A stretch of 64,000 bases of DNA from Aquilaria yunnanensis (taxonomy: Eukaryota; Streptophyta; Magnoliopsida; Malvales; Thymelaeaceae). Location: contig CM077597.1 of assembly GCA_039654915.1 (NCBI GenBank), positions 88,972,001 to 89,036,000 on the forward strand, in the 5' to 3' direction. Made by a program: the position numbers and the translations under genes. Positions 43,958 to 56,400 of the stretch are shown here, one piece after another; position 1 is the first letter of the stretch, and each line of letters opens with the position of its first letter. Under the pieces are notes generated by a model. That model made no database searches, had not been told where the DNA came from, and was given only the letters and a program-made list of their open reading frames with translations.

Positions 43958-46435
43958 GTAATCCTTTAAACCTTTAACATGCCTTTATCATTTCTATTCA
44001 CTTACGTAAAAACATTGTGCTAAGTTAACTTTCACATTAAATCTAAATGAATTTATTTTCAAATTTTATTTTATTATTTAGTTATTCTATTTAAAGTAAT
44101 TAAAATAAGTTAATATTGATACCAATTTAATGTTAATACCAACAATTAAATTTAAAAGAAAAAAAGCAATGATTGGAGCAACTGAAGTCTTCGGTCACTA
44201 TAGATAAGGTGGTCCACAAACTGTAGTGATTGAATTTGGCAGTCACTGTCAACATTGAAGTTCAATTACTTTTGGATAACAACTAGGAAAATTGCCACTA
44301 CAGAGATCAATTTATCTCTAATCACCTATGAATGTAGTTTTTGACTGAAATGTGACTAGAAGTACAATGGCTGTCTTGCATCCCTCTTGTGGTGCTTACT
44401 TAAAATTTTATTACAACTAGTTTCGTAACTTGTCTTAAGGACATGACAATAGTTCTTATAAAAATACACCTTTTACTCAATTCATATACAATATCTTAAA
44501 CATTAAGTTTGAAGAAAATAATTGTAATGTATTCAATATTACACATCGTGCAAAGGAGGGGAAGTCATGTACTGTAAGGATAATCTAATTTTTGGAATTC
44601 AGCAACAACATTACAATCGTATAGAAGTTTAATCTTGTTAAATAGAAAGTTTGAGTTTCATGTGTGCTAGTTTAGATGTTTAGCAAATTTAAGTTATAAG
44701 GTGTGTATATGGAGTTAAATAAATATTAAGCTAAGAGAAAAGAGAATTACAATTCATGTGTCCTAATCATGTAGTATAGAAACTCAAGAGACATAATTTG
44801 AGCATTAGAAGTTGGAGGGTTATTTTAAAGGTGCAACTTGTTAGAAAGTTGAGTTAGAAATGTAAGAGTCAAATATATTAGTTAATAATTAGAAAGTGTA
44901 ATTTAAAGATAGTATTTACAAAAGGAATTCAATTTTGACTTCAATGGTTGATGATGTGGTCAAGGACAATGTGTGAGAAAAAGTATAAGCTGAAGTACTT
45001 GGGAGGCTGCAATAAGATAATGAAGGTAAAATAATAATACTAATAAAGATTATATTAAAAGGACATAAAAAGCAGAATAGGACGAAGAACATATCCATGC
45101 ATAGGTTGGTTTGACATTATTAGTGGAGGGATTTTGTTGGGCGGTTGATGTGAGGAGCGAAGAGCAAATGCTGGCGTTGGTTGGCTTGGTTCCTATAAAA
45201 TCGAAACAATGGTCAAGTGGAATTGCATAATGAAATATGGGGGAAATATTTGTAATAATAAAGTATAGAAGTGTACAATTTGCAGTTGTAAGCAAAATGG
45301 AAGCTCATCCTCCTCCTCGTGATTAATTCTGAAAAAGTTTTTAAGAGTCAATGGGGAAGAAAGATTTTGGAAGTTAAAAAAAATAAATGCAAGCTCAAGA
45401 ATGACTTCACGATTCGGTCCTCAAGTTCTACATCACCGTTATCCTGTGTATTCAGGAGGAAGATTGAAAAAAGCAATTAATGGGTTAAAATGAAAGGATA
45501 AATTAATTGTGTACTGTATGAGTAAAAGGTAAAGAAATGAAGAATAAGTGATAAAGGGCAACTATAGCAAAGCAACCAAAAAACTTGGCAGGGATAGAGT
45601 CACGCATTGCAAATAAAGTATTGCCTGTAGAGCCAAACACTCTAACAATTGTCTTATACTAGTAAAGTAAGTTAAAAGGAATTGTTTTAATTTTTGTTTA
45701 TAAATAAAATCAATTTGGGATAATTTTATGACTACAATTGAAATAATTAGGAATGGATTTTCTGTAGGTAGCATCTGATTCACTATGTTGCAGCCATGAC
45801 AAATAAAAGTTAAGTCAATCGGTTCAACTTTTTTGTAACATTTTTTATAGATGGAAAACAACGATTCTTGCTCTATGAAAAATTGTGCTATGATTGTTAG
45901 TTATTGTATTGAAAAAAAAATTTAGGTGGTATTGTGAAAGCAACTAAAATTATCTATATTGTTTAAATGAGAAGTGAAAGAAAGTTCAATAACTTACAAA
46001 TAAATGGCCAACAGAAAAGAATTTTTTAATTTGTGCAGTAGTTCTTCAACACCCATAAAGTGGCTTCAGCTCAGGTCACCACATAAGTGGGGGAGGAACA
46101 TACATACAGCATAGGTTCCACTAGATGGTTTAAGCTAAGGGAATACATTTCTGAAAGTGAAGAATAAAGTATGTAAATATTTGTAGTAATAGGAAACCAA
46201 TGATCATTGACATAAGAAATAAGAGGCTTTTACAATTGAAATAATTCGTAGACTTCATCAAGTTTAATATTGATACATACTTCTGTTTCTGGTGTTAAAG
46301 CCATATTTTATTGCCTTGCAAATTGATAATAGCAATAGATGCAGGAATAATGTGTAAGAAATTAAAGTGGGAGACTGATTATAATTTATTGAATAATATA
46401 CGATGACATAGCTTAACGAAAGTAGAAATCATAAC
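43958..46435. other. AT-rich intergenic DNA
   Basis: I found no gene, RNA gene or bounded element in these 2.5 kb. Short frames are not supported. Confidence 0.5.
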
Positions 46436-49400
46436 TGTTGACACCCAATTTCGTCCGACTAAAATTTCTTTAAAAAAAAATTTAATTAATTACTCAAAAT
46501 TTAAAGTCAAAAAAAAATATCATTAATTAATTACCTTAAAAGAAAAAAAAATAATAATAATAATTAATATAGAGACATTTTTTTTATACATATATATTAG
46601 TTAATTAATTAAATTAATTAATTAGAAAAAATAATAATAATAAATAATAAAAAAGGGGGAGGGTGGCCGACAGAGGCTCCTCCCTTATCTCTTTCTCACG
46701 CTTTCTTCTCCTAGATCTCTCGGCTCCCCAAGCTTAAAAATATCTTCTCTCACCCTCGACAGTAAGAGAAACGAACACAGCCCACTTTCTCCTTCACAAT
46801 CTTGTTCCTCTCCCTCTGCTTCTTCTGCTCTCTCTCTCTCTCCCTCACTAGACTAAACTCTTCCTCCTGGCCTGAGTCCAATTCTCCACTCTCTCTCTTC
46901 CAATTACCCACTCTCTCTCTCTCATCCTCTGTCGGCATACCTCCTTGCCGTTTTTGCACCCGTACGCTGCACTTCATTTCCTCTGTCGCGAACACCTGAA
47001 GGAGCTCCTTGCGCGCGCGAGTCGTCTCCAGCTGCCTCCAGTCGCCGTCAGTCACCGCCAGCTCTGCTCCATTCCCTTTTCGTCCACACCACTGGAAGCT
47101 CTCCTCTTGGCCGTCGCCGACAAATCCCAAGCCTCCTGTCGCACCCAGCTCCGGCCGCTTCCCTGCTGTCGCGTCTTCCACCATGCTGCTCCACCCTCAC
47201 ACGCCTCCCTTCCCGTCGAGTCTCCGCCCCAGTCGCGCCTTCCCAGCCATCGTGCCTCCCCTGCCGTCCGTGCCTGCCCTGCCGTTCACGCCCTCCTCCT
47301 TTTACGCACCGTCGCCTGGCTTCCCCTCCTTGCATCCTGCCATCGCTCCGCCGCCATCTCGCCTCACGCCACCAGAAGGCTTCCTCCCTCCAGCTGCCGC
47401 GACGACGCCGTCTCCCCTCATCACGCCTGAAAAGAAGAAGAAGAAGTAAAAAACGAAAACAGACGCGTTTCTCGTCTTTGACCAAGTCAAAATTATTTGT
47501 CTTTTGAGTAAAATTCTCATTTAATCCTTAGTAATTTTTATTTTATCCATCCAAGTCACTAACTTTATTTTCTGTGCAGATTGAGCATGTACAGCAAGGT
47601 TTCGTTTATATTTATTGTTTGTCTTTCCTTTGTTTGTCCTTTAGTTTGTTTTGGCCCCTCCATTAATCGGAATTACTTTTATAGTTTTAACGCCCAACTG
47701 GAGTGCTATCAACATTGATGAAAATAAATAATATTTCTCCTTATAAACTTGAGTGATTCAGAATAATAAAATAAATAAATAATTATATTGCTGTGAAACA
47801 TACATACTTGTGTAGTAATATGGACCATCTACATGCCTACGCTACTGTCCATGGACTGATATGCGAGCTAGATTACAACGAGGTAAAAAGGTACAAGTGT
47901 CTCAACCCGTGAGTTTGCTGTTAGTTCTATTGATCCGTGGACTTTGAAATTGCACTATAAATCATGTGTTTTGTTGCTGGACAAACCAATCTTTATGATA
48001 ATATCCTTATGAGTCTAGTTTATACAGGATTTTTATAGGATTGGATTTCGAGCCGTGGTTGAATTTATATGCTTTTTTTTACTGAACTCCATTGAATATG
48101 GAATAGGCATCAGAAGGCTTGTCTTTGTTGCTTGTCATAAAATCTATGATAAATTGTATGCTCTGCATCTAGGGATGTCATTTCTTATGCTAATAGCCAT
48201 TTGTGTCTAGTCTATTTCTACTTTTACAAAAATGCAAATTGGATGTTTCTTTTATTTTCGTTGAAGTGGAGACTAGTTTGTCTCACAATTGGTTTTTTAA
48301 GTTTAACAGGAGTCCTTGATTTTGAAATTTATAGTAATTTGTGTGTTGCATGTTTGAATTTTGGTAAATTTAATAAATATTCATATGGATGTCTAGTGTC
48401 AGTACCGGTTCATGAACTTCCATTTGCACTTATAAATGATTTTATCTAATTTATGGAGTGAAGAGTACTTATCTATGATTCTACCTGAGGTCTTGTCTGA
48501 AGGGCTAACTTGCATTTTTTTATAATTTATGTGCTGTCAACCACAACTTGATATTGCATTTGTGAATTTTATGTATGTGCCTAAGTTATGTATATAGATA
48601 GTTTTATATAATGGTTTGGATAACTCGATGTTTTTTTTTTAGATAGGTCGATTTGAAATTCTGGGCAGCAGATATACAACTAGAAAGTTTATCTCCCACT
48701 TCAGTTCAGATACTATGGTCTTACTGGTGTAATGTATATATTGTAGATCTACTTATGCCTTTTGATATAGTCAACTAATCCTATTTTCTGAATGCTTATT
48801 ATTGACACCCAATTAATCAGTTCCTTTTGGGTATAACTTCATCTTAGTTATCCAACTTTCTATTTTGTTCCTATGAGCCACTAACTATTTCTTTTTAGTT
48901 GCAGATCAGTCCCTGATAGCAGATTTATTTCTTTGTTCTCTTTTTGTTTCCTTTCTTTCTTTGATTATTTAACCATGTATTAGATTTAATCGTTAAATTC
49001 ACTTAAAGATGTAATTTAGGATATTTATTTATTTATTTAGAATAGTTTAATTTTAATTGTTGTAATGCATTAAATGTGTATCAAATTATTAGAAATCCGT
49101 CTTAAGACGGATCATAAAATCCATATCCAGATGATTCGGTTAGAATCCATGGCTTGGATATTAACTGAAATTATTAAAAAATAAAATAAAATTAAATAAC
49201 GAAATCCTAAGACGGATCATATCCATGTCCAGATGATTCGGTTAGAATCCATGGCTTGGATATTAAATTCCATATCCGGATGATCCGGCAGGATCTACGG
49301 TTTGGAAAATATCAACCTTTTAAAATAAATAAATTAAATAAAAAGGTAAAAATCCATATTTATGATATGGATTAATTGATTAAAATTTTGTCAAATTCCG

Positions 49401-49740
49401 TGTCCAAATGACTCGGCAGAGTCCATGGTTCGGAATTCAAATCTTCCGTGTCCAAATGACTCGGCAGAGTCCATGGTTCGGAAGTATAAAATTCTATACA
49501 AATTACCATAATCCACATTTTCGACTAATTCAGTTAAAATATCTAAATTAACTGAAAATTTTTAAAAGCAAAGTAAAACAAAATTAAAATCAACTAAGGT
49601 GCCAATTTTGGGCGCTATAACAATATTGTTTTAGCGTAACCGTACTCCCGATCCCCGAACTCTCGCAGACCAATTTTAAGGTGTCCAATCGACCTAAGAA
49701 AACTGATTGGTGGCGACTCCAGAAGACCCGACGTTGCCAC
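46436..49740 (+). mobile_element. Probable long LTR (Tat/Ogre-type) with primer-site remnant
   Basis: The start TGTTGACACCCAATTTCGTC and the late blocks GGTGCCAATTTTGGGCGCTA (49599-49618) and CTGATTGGTGGCGACTCC (about 49707-49724) are typical of large Ty3/gypsy Tat-lineage LTRs and their primer-site junction. A GC-rich transcribed-leader-like block spans 46640-47450. If the LTR ends at ATAACA (49622) it is about 3.2 kb. The flanks do not give a matching 5-bp duplication, and gag-pol does not follow, so it is a solo or truncated LTR. Confidence 0.42.
49120..49482 (+). repeat. Five degenerate copies of a 38-39 bp dyad motif
   Basis: Copies lie at 49120-49158, 49222-49260, 49269-49306, 49397-49434 and 49445-49482. 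The general form is TCCRTRTCC, about eight bases, CGG, AG(A/G)RTCYAYGG and YTYGGA. The last two copies contain GACTCGGCAGAGTC, an internal inverted repeat. AAGACGGATCAT precedes the first two. Confidence 0.8.
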
Positions 49741-50642
49741 AATAACCAGAATGTATCTCGTGGTTGAATCTTTCAATGAGTTGTAATCAAGTAAATTTGT
49801 CTGATCCCCCTGAAAGGTTATATCATGATGGAGCCATAAAAATATAGTTGTTACGTGTAAAGAGTAGCCCATTGTATCTGAAAGAAAAAAATTGTAGAAA
49901 CACATTTTATGTAACATGGGTAAACAGAAATACTTTAAATTCTGAAGCTTTATAACACGTTTCTTAATGAGTAACCCATCAAATCTCATGACATCAAAAG
50001 CATCACTAATTTGAATGAGCTTCCCAACAAAATTTATTAATGAAACAAATAATAGTATAAGTTTTGAAATTATCATAAGAGTTGAACTGTAAGATGTTTA
50101 GTACTCCCAATCATACCAGATTACTAAATAAATTGCAGGGTGATACAAATGAATTTGACGAAAAGGAATAGACTCAAAGTTTCAGCGTCCGTTATTTGGT
50201 ATAAGAATAAATACTAATGTGAATTTTATACTGGTATTAAAATGAATTGTGTATTCATTAATCAGTGGTCCCTAACCTCTATCAACTCTAAGAACGTTAA
50301 AATTTGAAATGATATACATATTTTCTTCTTTTAGCACAGTTTTGAATTTTGGAATGACAGACTAGAAATTCAATGCATGAATATGATCAATCCAACAAAA
50401 AAAAAACAAGATAATAAGATCACATAATTATTAATAAATAAATTATTGTTTAGTAGAATTTATTATTCACATTCGTAAAATAATAAAAAGGAATCTTTAA
50501 GAGTGGTAACAGTAAGAGTAAAAATACACTTTTATCAAACAGTGACTCATAATTGTTAATAGTCAGAGCATCACAAGGATGGGTTACATGTACCGTGATT
50601 GTCCTTTTATAATTGAGTGGACTCAATTGGTTGAGATTATAG
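49741..50642. other. AT-rich intergenic DNA
   Basis: The minus-strand frame 49615-50076 is open for 153 codons, but it overlaps the LTR end and shows no domain. I do not call it a gene. Confidence 0.5.
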
Positions 50643-50651
50643 TTTGTTATG

Positions 50652-51704
50652 GGCCTAAATACCTATTACTCCCCTAAACTATAGTGACTTGGACAATTTG
50701 CCCCCTGAGCTATAAAGTGGATCAATTCGAACCCTAAACTTTGATGAGTGGGGCAATTCGAACCCTGAACTTTGATAAATCGGTCATTTTAGTCCCTTGA
50801 CTCAGCCTAATTCTCACGTCATCCATCTTTAACAGAGCAGCTGTTGCCTCTGCCCCCCTCCTCCGCCCGATCTCTGCCTTTCACAACCTTTCTGGCTTCT
50901 TCTTCACTTTCTTCTTCTCCTATCTCCGACAATGAAGCAGCATCCTCCACAACCGAAGTAGCTTACTCTCTTCTCTCATTCATTCCTGACACCGCCTCGA
51001 TCCAATGCGCCTCTATATTCCTTTTGCCCACCTGAGTTTCGATTAGATTTCCTGACATCGCAGAATCCCAATAGCATATTGACATTAGAGTTCCAATCGG
51101 AAACCCAATAGTGGATTGACATCAACGGAATTGGATATGCCACGATTCTATGCTGCCACTGACAAACAAAGCACGTGAAGAAAAGAAGAGGGCTTGGAAG
51201 TCGAGCATGATTTTCATCTCAATGATTCATCTGATTCATTTAAATACTCTCCAAATACTCTCCATCCGACAAGTGGCACGATTCATCCATCTCAAAGTGA
51301 CATGACGCGCTGTCAAATGAGCGATAGGGGGTAGACTACTTCGGTTATGGAAGAGGCTGCTTCGGTGTCGGAGATAAGAGAAAAAAAAAAGTGAATAAGA
51401 AGCCAGAAAGGTTGTGAAAGTAGAGATCGGGCGGAGGAGGGGGCAGTGGCGGCAGCTGTTCTATTAAAGATGGATGATGTGAGAATTAGGCTGAGTCAAG
51501 GGACTAAAATGACCGATTCATCAAAGTTCAAGGTTTGAATTGATCCACTTTATAGTTCAGGGGGCAAACTATCCGAGTCACCATAGTTCAGGATTCGAAT
51601 TGCCCCACTCATCAAAGTTTAGGGTTCAAATTGATCCACTTTATAGTTCAACGGGCAAACTGTTCGAGTCACCATAGTTTAGGGGAACAATAGGTATTTA
51701 GGCC
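50652..51704. mobile_element. Mutator-type foldback element 1, 1053 bp
   Basis: Long inverted arms (left 50652 to ~50965, right ~51340 to 51704) begin GGCCTAAATACCTATT on both ends. The flanks TTTGTTATG (50643-50651) and TTTTTTATG (51705-51713) agree at 8 of 9 bases. The inner arms carry GC-richer sequence, including CCGCCCGATCTCTGC and its inverse. No transposase is present. Confidence 0.8.
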
Positions 51705-51723
51705 TTTTTTATGATAAAAACAA

Positions 51724-52621
51724 GGCCAAAATGCGCATATAGTCCTCCAACTTGACAAACTCGAGCGAGTTAGTCTTTTTTGTTTGACGCACTGCAAGTT
51801 AGTCCTCTAACTTTCCAGATTTAGCGTTTTAGTCCATAAAGTTTGCTAAACTAAACGAGTTAGTCCATCTTCTAACGAAAGGCGTCCAGTTCAGCGAGGG
51901 TCTGACTTAACGTCGTCTGTTAGTGAATAGGTGGATTAAAAACGAACAGAGGCAGCGGTGACGATGGAGCATTCGAGTTCAACGATTCGAGCTCCACCAC
52001 ATCGAAGTCATCAAGCAAGAAACCAAAAAATCGGTGGTAGAGGCGATGCGATGGAGGCATGAATTTGTTGTTGAGGGCTGTAGAGGGTGGTGATTCAATG
52101 AGAATCGATTCAACAGAAGCTGGCGATTTGCGATTCGGGAGATGCAAGACCTATGGGAGACAAGAGATTCGGCAATCAAGGAGATGCGAGAGTAATGGGA
52201 GGCAGTAGACGAGATCGATGCGAGTAGGAAAGGCAAGACCGATGGCGAGGGCATCGGAAATGGATGGGTACGAGAGTGTTGAGGGTGGCGAATAGGTGAG
52301 GTTGGATATGGGCGTCGAATTTTTTGGGGTTGATGGCGAATCAACATTCAATTTTCCGGGCGGCGCGTTAGCTTAGCGGAGCGTTTTTGTTCCCCCTGTT
52401 TCTCACCTAACCCAACTCAGCAAAGCCCCCCAAGCCCCATGCCACATCATCAACACATATAACCCCAGTCACGCCACATCAACAGCACATAAGCCTTCCA
52501 TCCAATTTGGACTAACTCGTAAATTTTTTCCAAGTTGAGGGACTAACACGCAGTGAGTCAAAGGTAAATGACTAACTCGTTAGAATTAGCCAAGTTGAGG
52601 GACCATATGCGCAATTTGGCC
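51724..52621. mobile_element. Mutator-type foldback element 2, 898 bp
   Basis: The ends GGCCAAAATGCGCATATAGT and inverted GGCCAAATTGCGCATATGGT lie within a perfect 9-bp duplication, TAAAAACAA (51715-51723 and 52622-52630). The arms share GAGTTAGTC and CAACTTG words. The core at about 51920-52380 is GC-rich and open in several frames without a domain. Confidence 0.88.
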
Positions 52622-52633
52622 TAAAAACAATTA

Positions 52634-52805
52634 TAGATGTTAACTAGATTACAAAAATGAACAAATTCATAGATATAAAAGAACAGATAATTCACACAAA
52701 AGAACAAATTCATATTATAGGATTTTGTGCAAAGAACAAATCCAGACATTAACTAAATTACAGAAATGAACAAATTCATGAACATAAAGGAACAGAGGGT
52801 TCAGA
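52634..52805 (+). repeat. Degenerate direct repeat, about 110-bp period
   Basis: GTTAACTAGATTACAAAAAT at 52638 recurs as ATTAACTAAATTACAGAAAT near 52748. Both are followed by GAACAAATTCAT and AGAACAGA-like words. Confidence 0.6.
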
Positions 52806-52830
52806 CAGAACAGTAAACAGAGACTATAGG

Positions 52831-55000
52831 AATTTAAGCATAACAATGAGTACAGAGCAGAGTGCAGAACAAACGTTTGTTCTTGAGTTGTGAGTTTTTT
52901 TCATTTGCTTTGTGTTTCTTCTTGAGTTTCAACGTTCTTTCATTTGGAATCATGTATTTTATTGCTGGTCACGAAGGACAGAAGACGAGAAATAAAACCA
53001 TTCGGGTTTGAGCATCAAATTGGAAAGAGAAGAAGCAAATAAGAAAATCGGAATCGGAGGAGCATTCAAAACTAGAGAACCGGTCCGGCAAAAGCATTTC
53101 CAACAATTTCCCTATTTTGTAGTTTTTCATTTCAATATATTTAAGTCAAATTTTAGTCAAAAACGTTAAAGAGTCATTCTTTGTAAAACAGAAGGAATAA
53201 TTTTTTACATTTTTAATAATATTTAATTATACAATAATTAAACTAGTCATTAATTTAAATTTATTTTAAATCTATAATATTTAATTATTATGTAATAAAT
53301 ATAAAATTCTACAAAATAGAAAAACTGTTGGAGTTGGAGCAAAAAAATTATAAAAATTTTACTTTTTACTTCCTCATCTTATAGAAATTTTGTGAAAACG
53401 GATAGAAATGTCTCAACTATAACGGCGGTTATGTGGGAGGAGGCCAAAATCGAGGAGCTGTTTTTGATATGGGAATTTTCGAAATTCGTGATCACGGGCA
53501 GTTGAAATATCTAGTGGCATGTTTGTAAATCTGTGGGTCGCGAATGTTTAAATGCGAAGAATTGGGCTCGAAATGTTAAATCGCTAATTCTACAGGGGTG
53601 GCGCGGAGACACGGGGCCAAAATGTCAAATCACAGATTTTATAAGGGTGGCTCACGTTAGTAACCAGGTTCATGTAAGGCTCACTCTATTTTGAATACAG
53701 GGAAAGGAGAAATTTGTTACTCTTATTTGCCAGATTTTGCAATTTTTCCATTATTATTTTTTTATGAAGTAAATTATATAAATAGTCCATAACTTTTAAT
53801 TATCATTTCATTTTAATCCATAACCTATTGAATATTCTGTATTGGTTCTCTATGTAAGTTGAACTTATTTCATCCAGAAAGAAAAAATTACTAATTTTAA
53901 ATTATTTACTTATTATTAAAAAATTAATATACATTTTAAATTTATTGAAAGTCAATTGCTGAATATTTAAATTATAGACATTGTACTTTTGTTTATTTGC
54001 CAATAATGTGTTTGTTCATAAATTTTTTTAGACTTGTATTGATTATTTTATTAATTATGTTGATGTATACTCTATTAAAGTTTGAATTTTACTTGTATTG
54101 TATCAATAATTATGTTGTACCATTGCTATGACACTTAAATGTTACTTGAGTTTCTAATCTAATTGATCTTTTACATAAATTATATTATTTAGACAAGAAA
54201 TTTTAAGCTTTTAGTAGTATCTTGCGATCTATAGTCCGATCTTACGATTCTAATTTTACACGGAAAAAACAATCATAGATAGGATCCCGATCTTAACAAC
54301 CTTGATTTTGAATAGAAGGAAAAGAAGAAATTTGCTACTCTTATTTGTCAGATTTTACAATTTTGCCATCATTATTTTTTAATGCAAATATGTTACTGAT
54401 ATTACGTTTTATGAGCAAATTTTTCCACCACCGTCATAATTCTCTCTAATAATGTAGAAAAAGGGGAAATCTAAGTTTTGGTCACTAGCTTTTCTCTACT
54501 TGAAGCCTTAACCCCATAATTTTTCGAACCTCTCATTTTCACCATTGTCTTCAACATGCCCAATCTATGAGCATTATATTCCCTACCACTAGTCGTAAAT
54601 CACTGATACATCTTTCCTTTGATCCACAAGCTGATATGAGGTGTCACTAACTACCAATGAGGTCGATCAAAAAAAAAAAAAAAAAGAAATGACAAACAAT
54701 GGCGAGTCTGCTCTTTCTTCAACTTCATTAATAATCCTATTGACCTGTTGCGCAAATACCACCATTACTTGTTGTGTAGAGGTTATTGGCCATCATTGAA
54801 GAAGGCCTAGCCCACTAATTGTTGATATTGCAATGAATGACACATAGCTAGGGAGCCCTAATGAGATTCAGTGAGGAAGATGCCCTAAATTGATACATCG
54901 GAAGGAAAGGGTAACAGTTGGGCTAAGAAGAAAATATTAGACACTAGACTTTCACCTACTTCCTTACTTTGTTATTTATCTCTGATGCAGCACTTGTGTG
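52831..55000. other. AT-rich intergenic DNA with one 80-bp direct repeat
   Basis: The segment near 53692-53770 (GAAATTTGTTACTCTTATTT, GCCAGATTTTGCAATTTT) recurs near 54304-54385. I see no gene. Confidence 0.5.
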
Positions 55001-55019
55001 TTGATGATATAGTAGGGAA

Positions 55020-55265
55020 TATTTTCATTTTAGACTGGTATTCCTACCCATAGATACTTGATAGCTGTTTAGCTTTTATTTTGCAACTTTATAGATTAAT
55101 CTACCCCCACAGTGTATCACCAACATATCTAGACAATAATAACGATAATTTTTCATTTTTAAACTAATATTTCTTACTCATAAATACTTGATGGCTATTT
55201 CACTCTTATTTTACAACTTCCTAGATAAATCTACTCCCGCTCGGTAACACCAATGACAGATCTAC
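55020..55265 (+). repeat. Tandem duplication, about 128-bp unit
   Basis: Two units share TTTTCATTTT, CATA.ATACTTGAT.GCT, TTATTTT.CAACTT and TAGAT.AATCTAC in order, starting near 55022 and 55150. Confidence 0.65.

Positions 55266-55300
<35 letters not shown>
55266..55300 (+). repeat. (AAT)n microsatellite
   Basis: About twelve uninterrupted trinucleotide units. Confidence 0.95.
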
Positions 55301-55679
55301 TGAAAAATTGTGATATCACACAAACGTAGTATACACCTTTTCCCCTTAAATATATGTAAAAAATTTCTATAAATTTCAATCCAGCGGTGGTAGCATTGCC
55401 GCTAAAGGAAGAAGGAAAAGTGTTCTAGAGAGAGAAACTCTTGCTTCTCTCTAAAATGTTTTAGGACTGAGAGATTTGATACTGAATTTTTTAGCAAATT
55501 TTTTTTTTTTACAAATTGAATGGGAAATTTTTAAAATGTTATTCACATAATGGAATTCGGACAAGGTCAATAATTCTTAAAGAAAAAATTGTGTGACTCA
55601 TTTTAAAATGGAGAAAATTCTCCGGTGATGATTCTTAGGGATTAAGGCAACTTCAATTTGGTTCTTCTAGCCGGTGTTA

Positions 55680-56400
55680 TTCTTTGGGATGAAAAGAAAC
55701 AAATATGGAAGATACTTTGAATTGGTGAAAGATACAGTATCTGGGCGTCACATGATTATGTTTTCTGAACGAAGAAATTCGACGAGGTGGAGGAGATTCA
55801 TGATATTTTGTCAGACGGTGTAGCAGAAAAATGTCAATCGTTCATGGGCCATAGTCTCAGTTCGTCGGCAGAGAACATCAGGTATCAATGGCGGCTCAAA
55901 ACAAAATCGGATGGCCTTGGGGAAACAAAGCCAATCGAAGGAGAGGATCGATTCGGCAGAGGAAGCGAATGGAAGCCAATAGTGGCGAGACTCCGTCCGG
56001 GGTTGCAAAGGGAGATGGCGGGCAGGCACTCCGGGGGGAGACTGTGGCGTCGGTTGAATGCGGTTCAGGTGGTGGTGGACGGAGGGGCCCCGACTATGTG
56101 GCGTTGGTGTCCGGCGAGAGAGTTCCATTGCTTAGCGGCGAAGCTGTCGCTGGTGGTGGCGGGAAGGTGCTCCAGGGGGAGACGATGGCATCAATGGATG
56201 GTGGTTCAGGCGACGATGGACAAAAGGGTCCCAGCCATGTGGCGGTAGCATCCGGCGAGAGAGATTGCGGAGGCAAGGCGATGGAAGCTCCTTGGGGTGA
56301 TGGGATGCAAGTGGTGAAGGGTAGGGTTCTCCTAAGCTGGGTTTGGGCCGGTTGGTTTTTGATGGGCCAAAGTCTGGTGAGCCCAATCTGGTATGGCTAG
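55680..56400 (+). other. GC-rich block, possibly retroelement-derived, with in-frame tandem repeat
   Basis: Upstream, the plus strand reads KYFELVKD-like and FSERRNS-like words near 55705-55780, which recall the N-terminal part of retroelement-encoded plant proteins. From 55888 a 170-codon frame continues with a 141-bp (47-codon) unit at about 56025 and 56165, with SGERxP and GETxAS words. Gly- and Ser-rich. No stop-free link to a known domain exists and I cannot assign a product. Confidence 0.3.
56025..56270 (+). repeat. Tandem repeat, 141-bp period, about 1.8 copies
   Basis: CTCCGGGGGGAGAC at 56029 recurs as CTCCAGGGGGAGAC at 56170. TCCGGCGAGAGAG closes each unit. Confidence 0.8.

Noticed and set aside
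46750..47520. Overlapping 140-160-codon frames on both strands
   Set aside because: They lie in a C-rich block inside the LTR-like region. The translations are Ser/Pro or Arg/Gly low-complexity in every frame.
49615..50076. 153-codon minus-strand frame
   Set aside because: It overlaps the LTR/primer-site remnant and has no recognisable domain.
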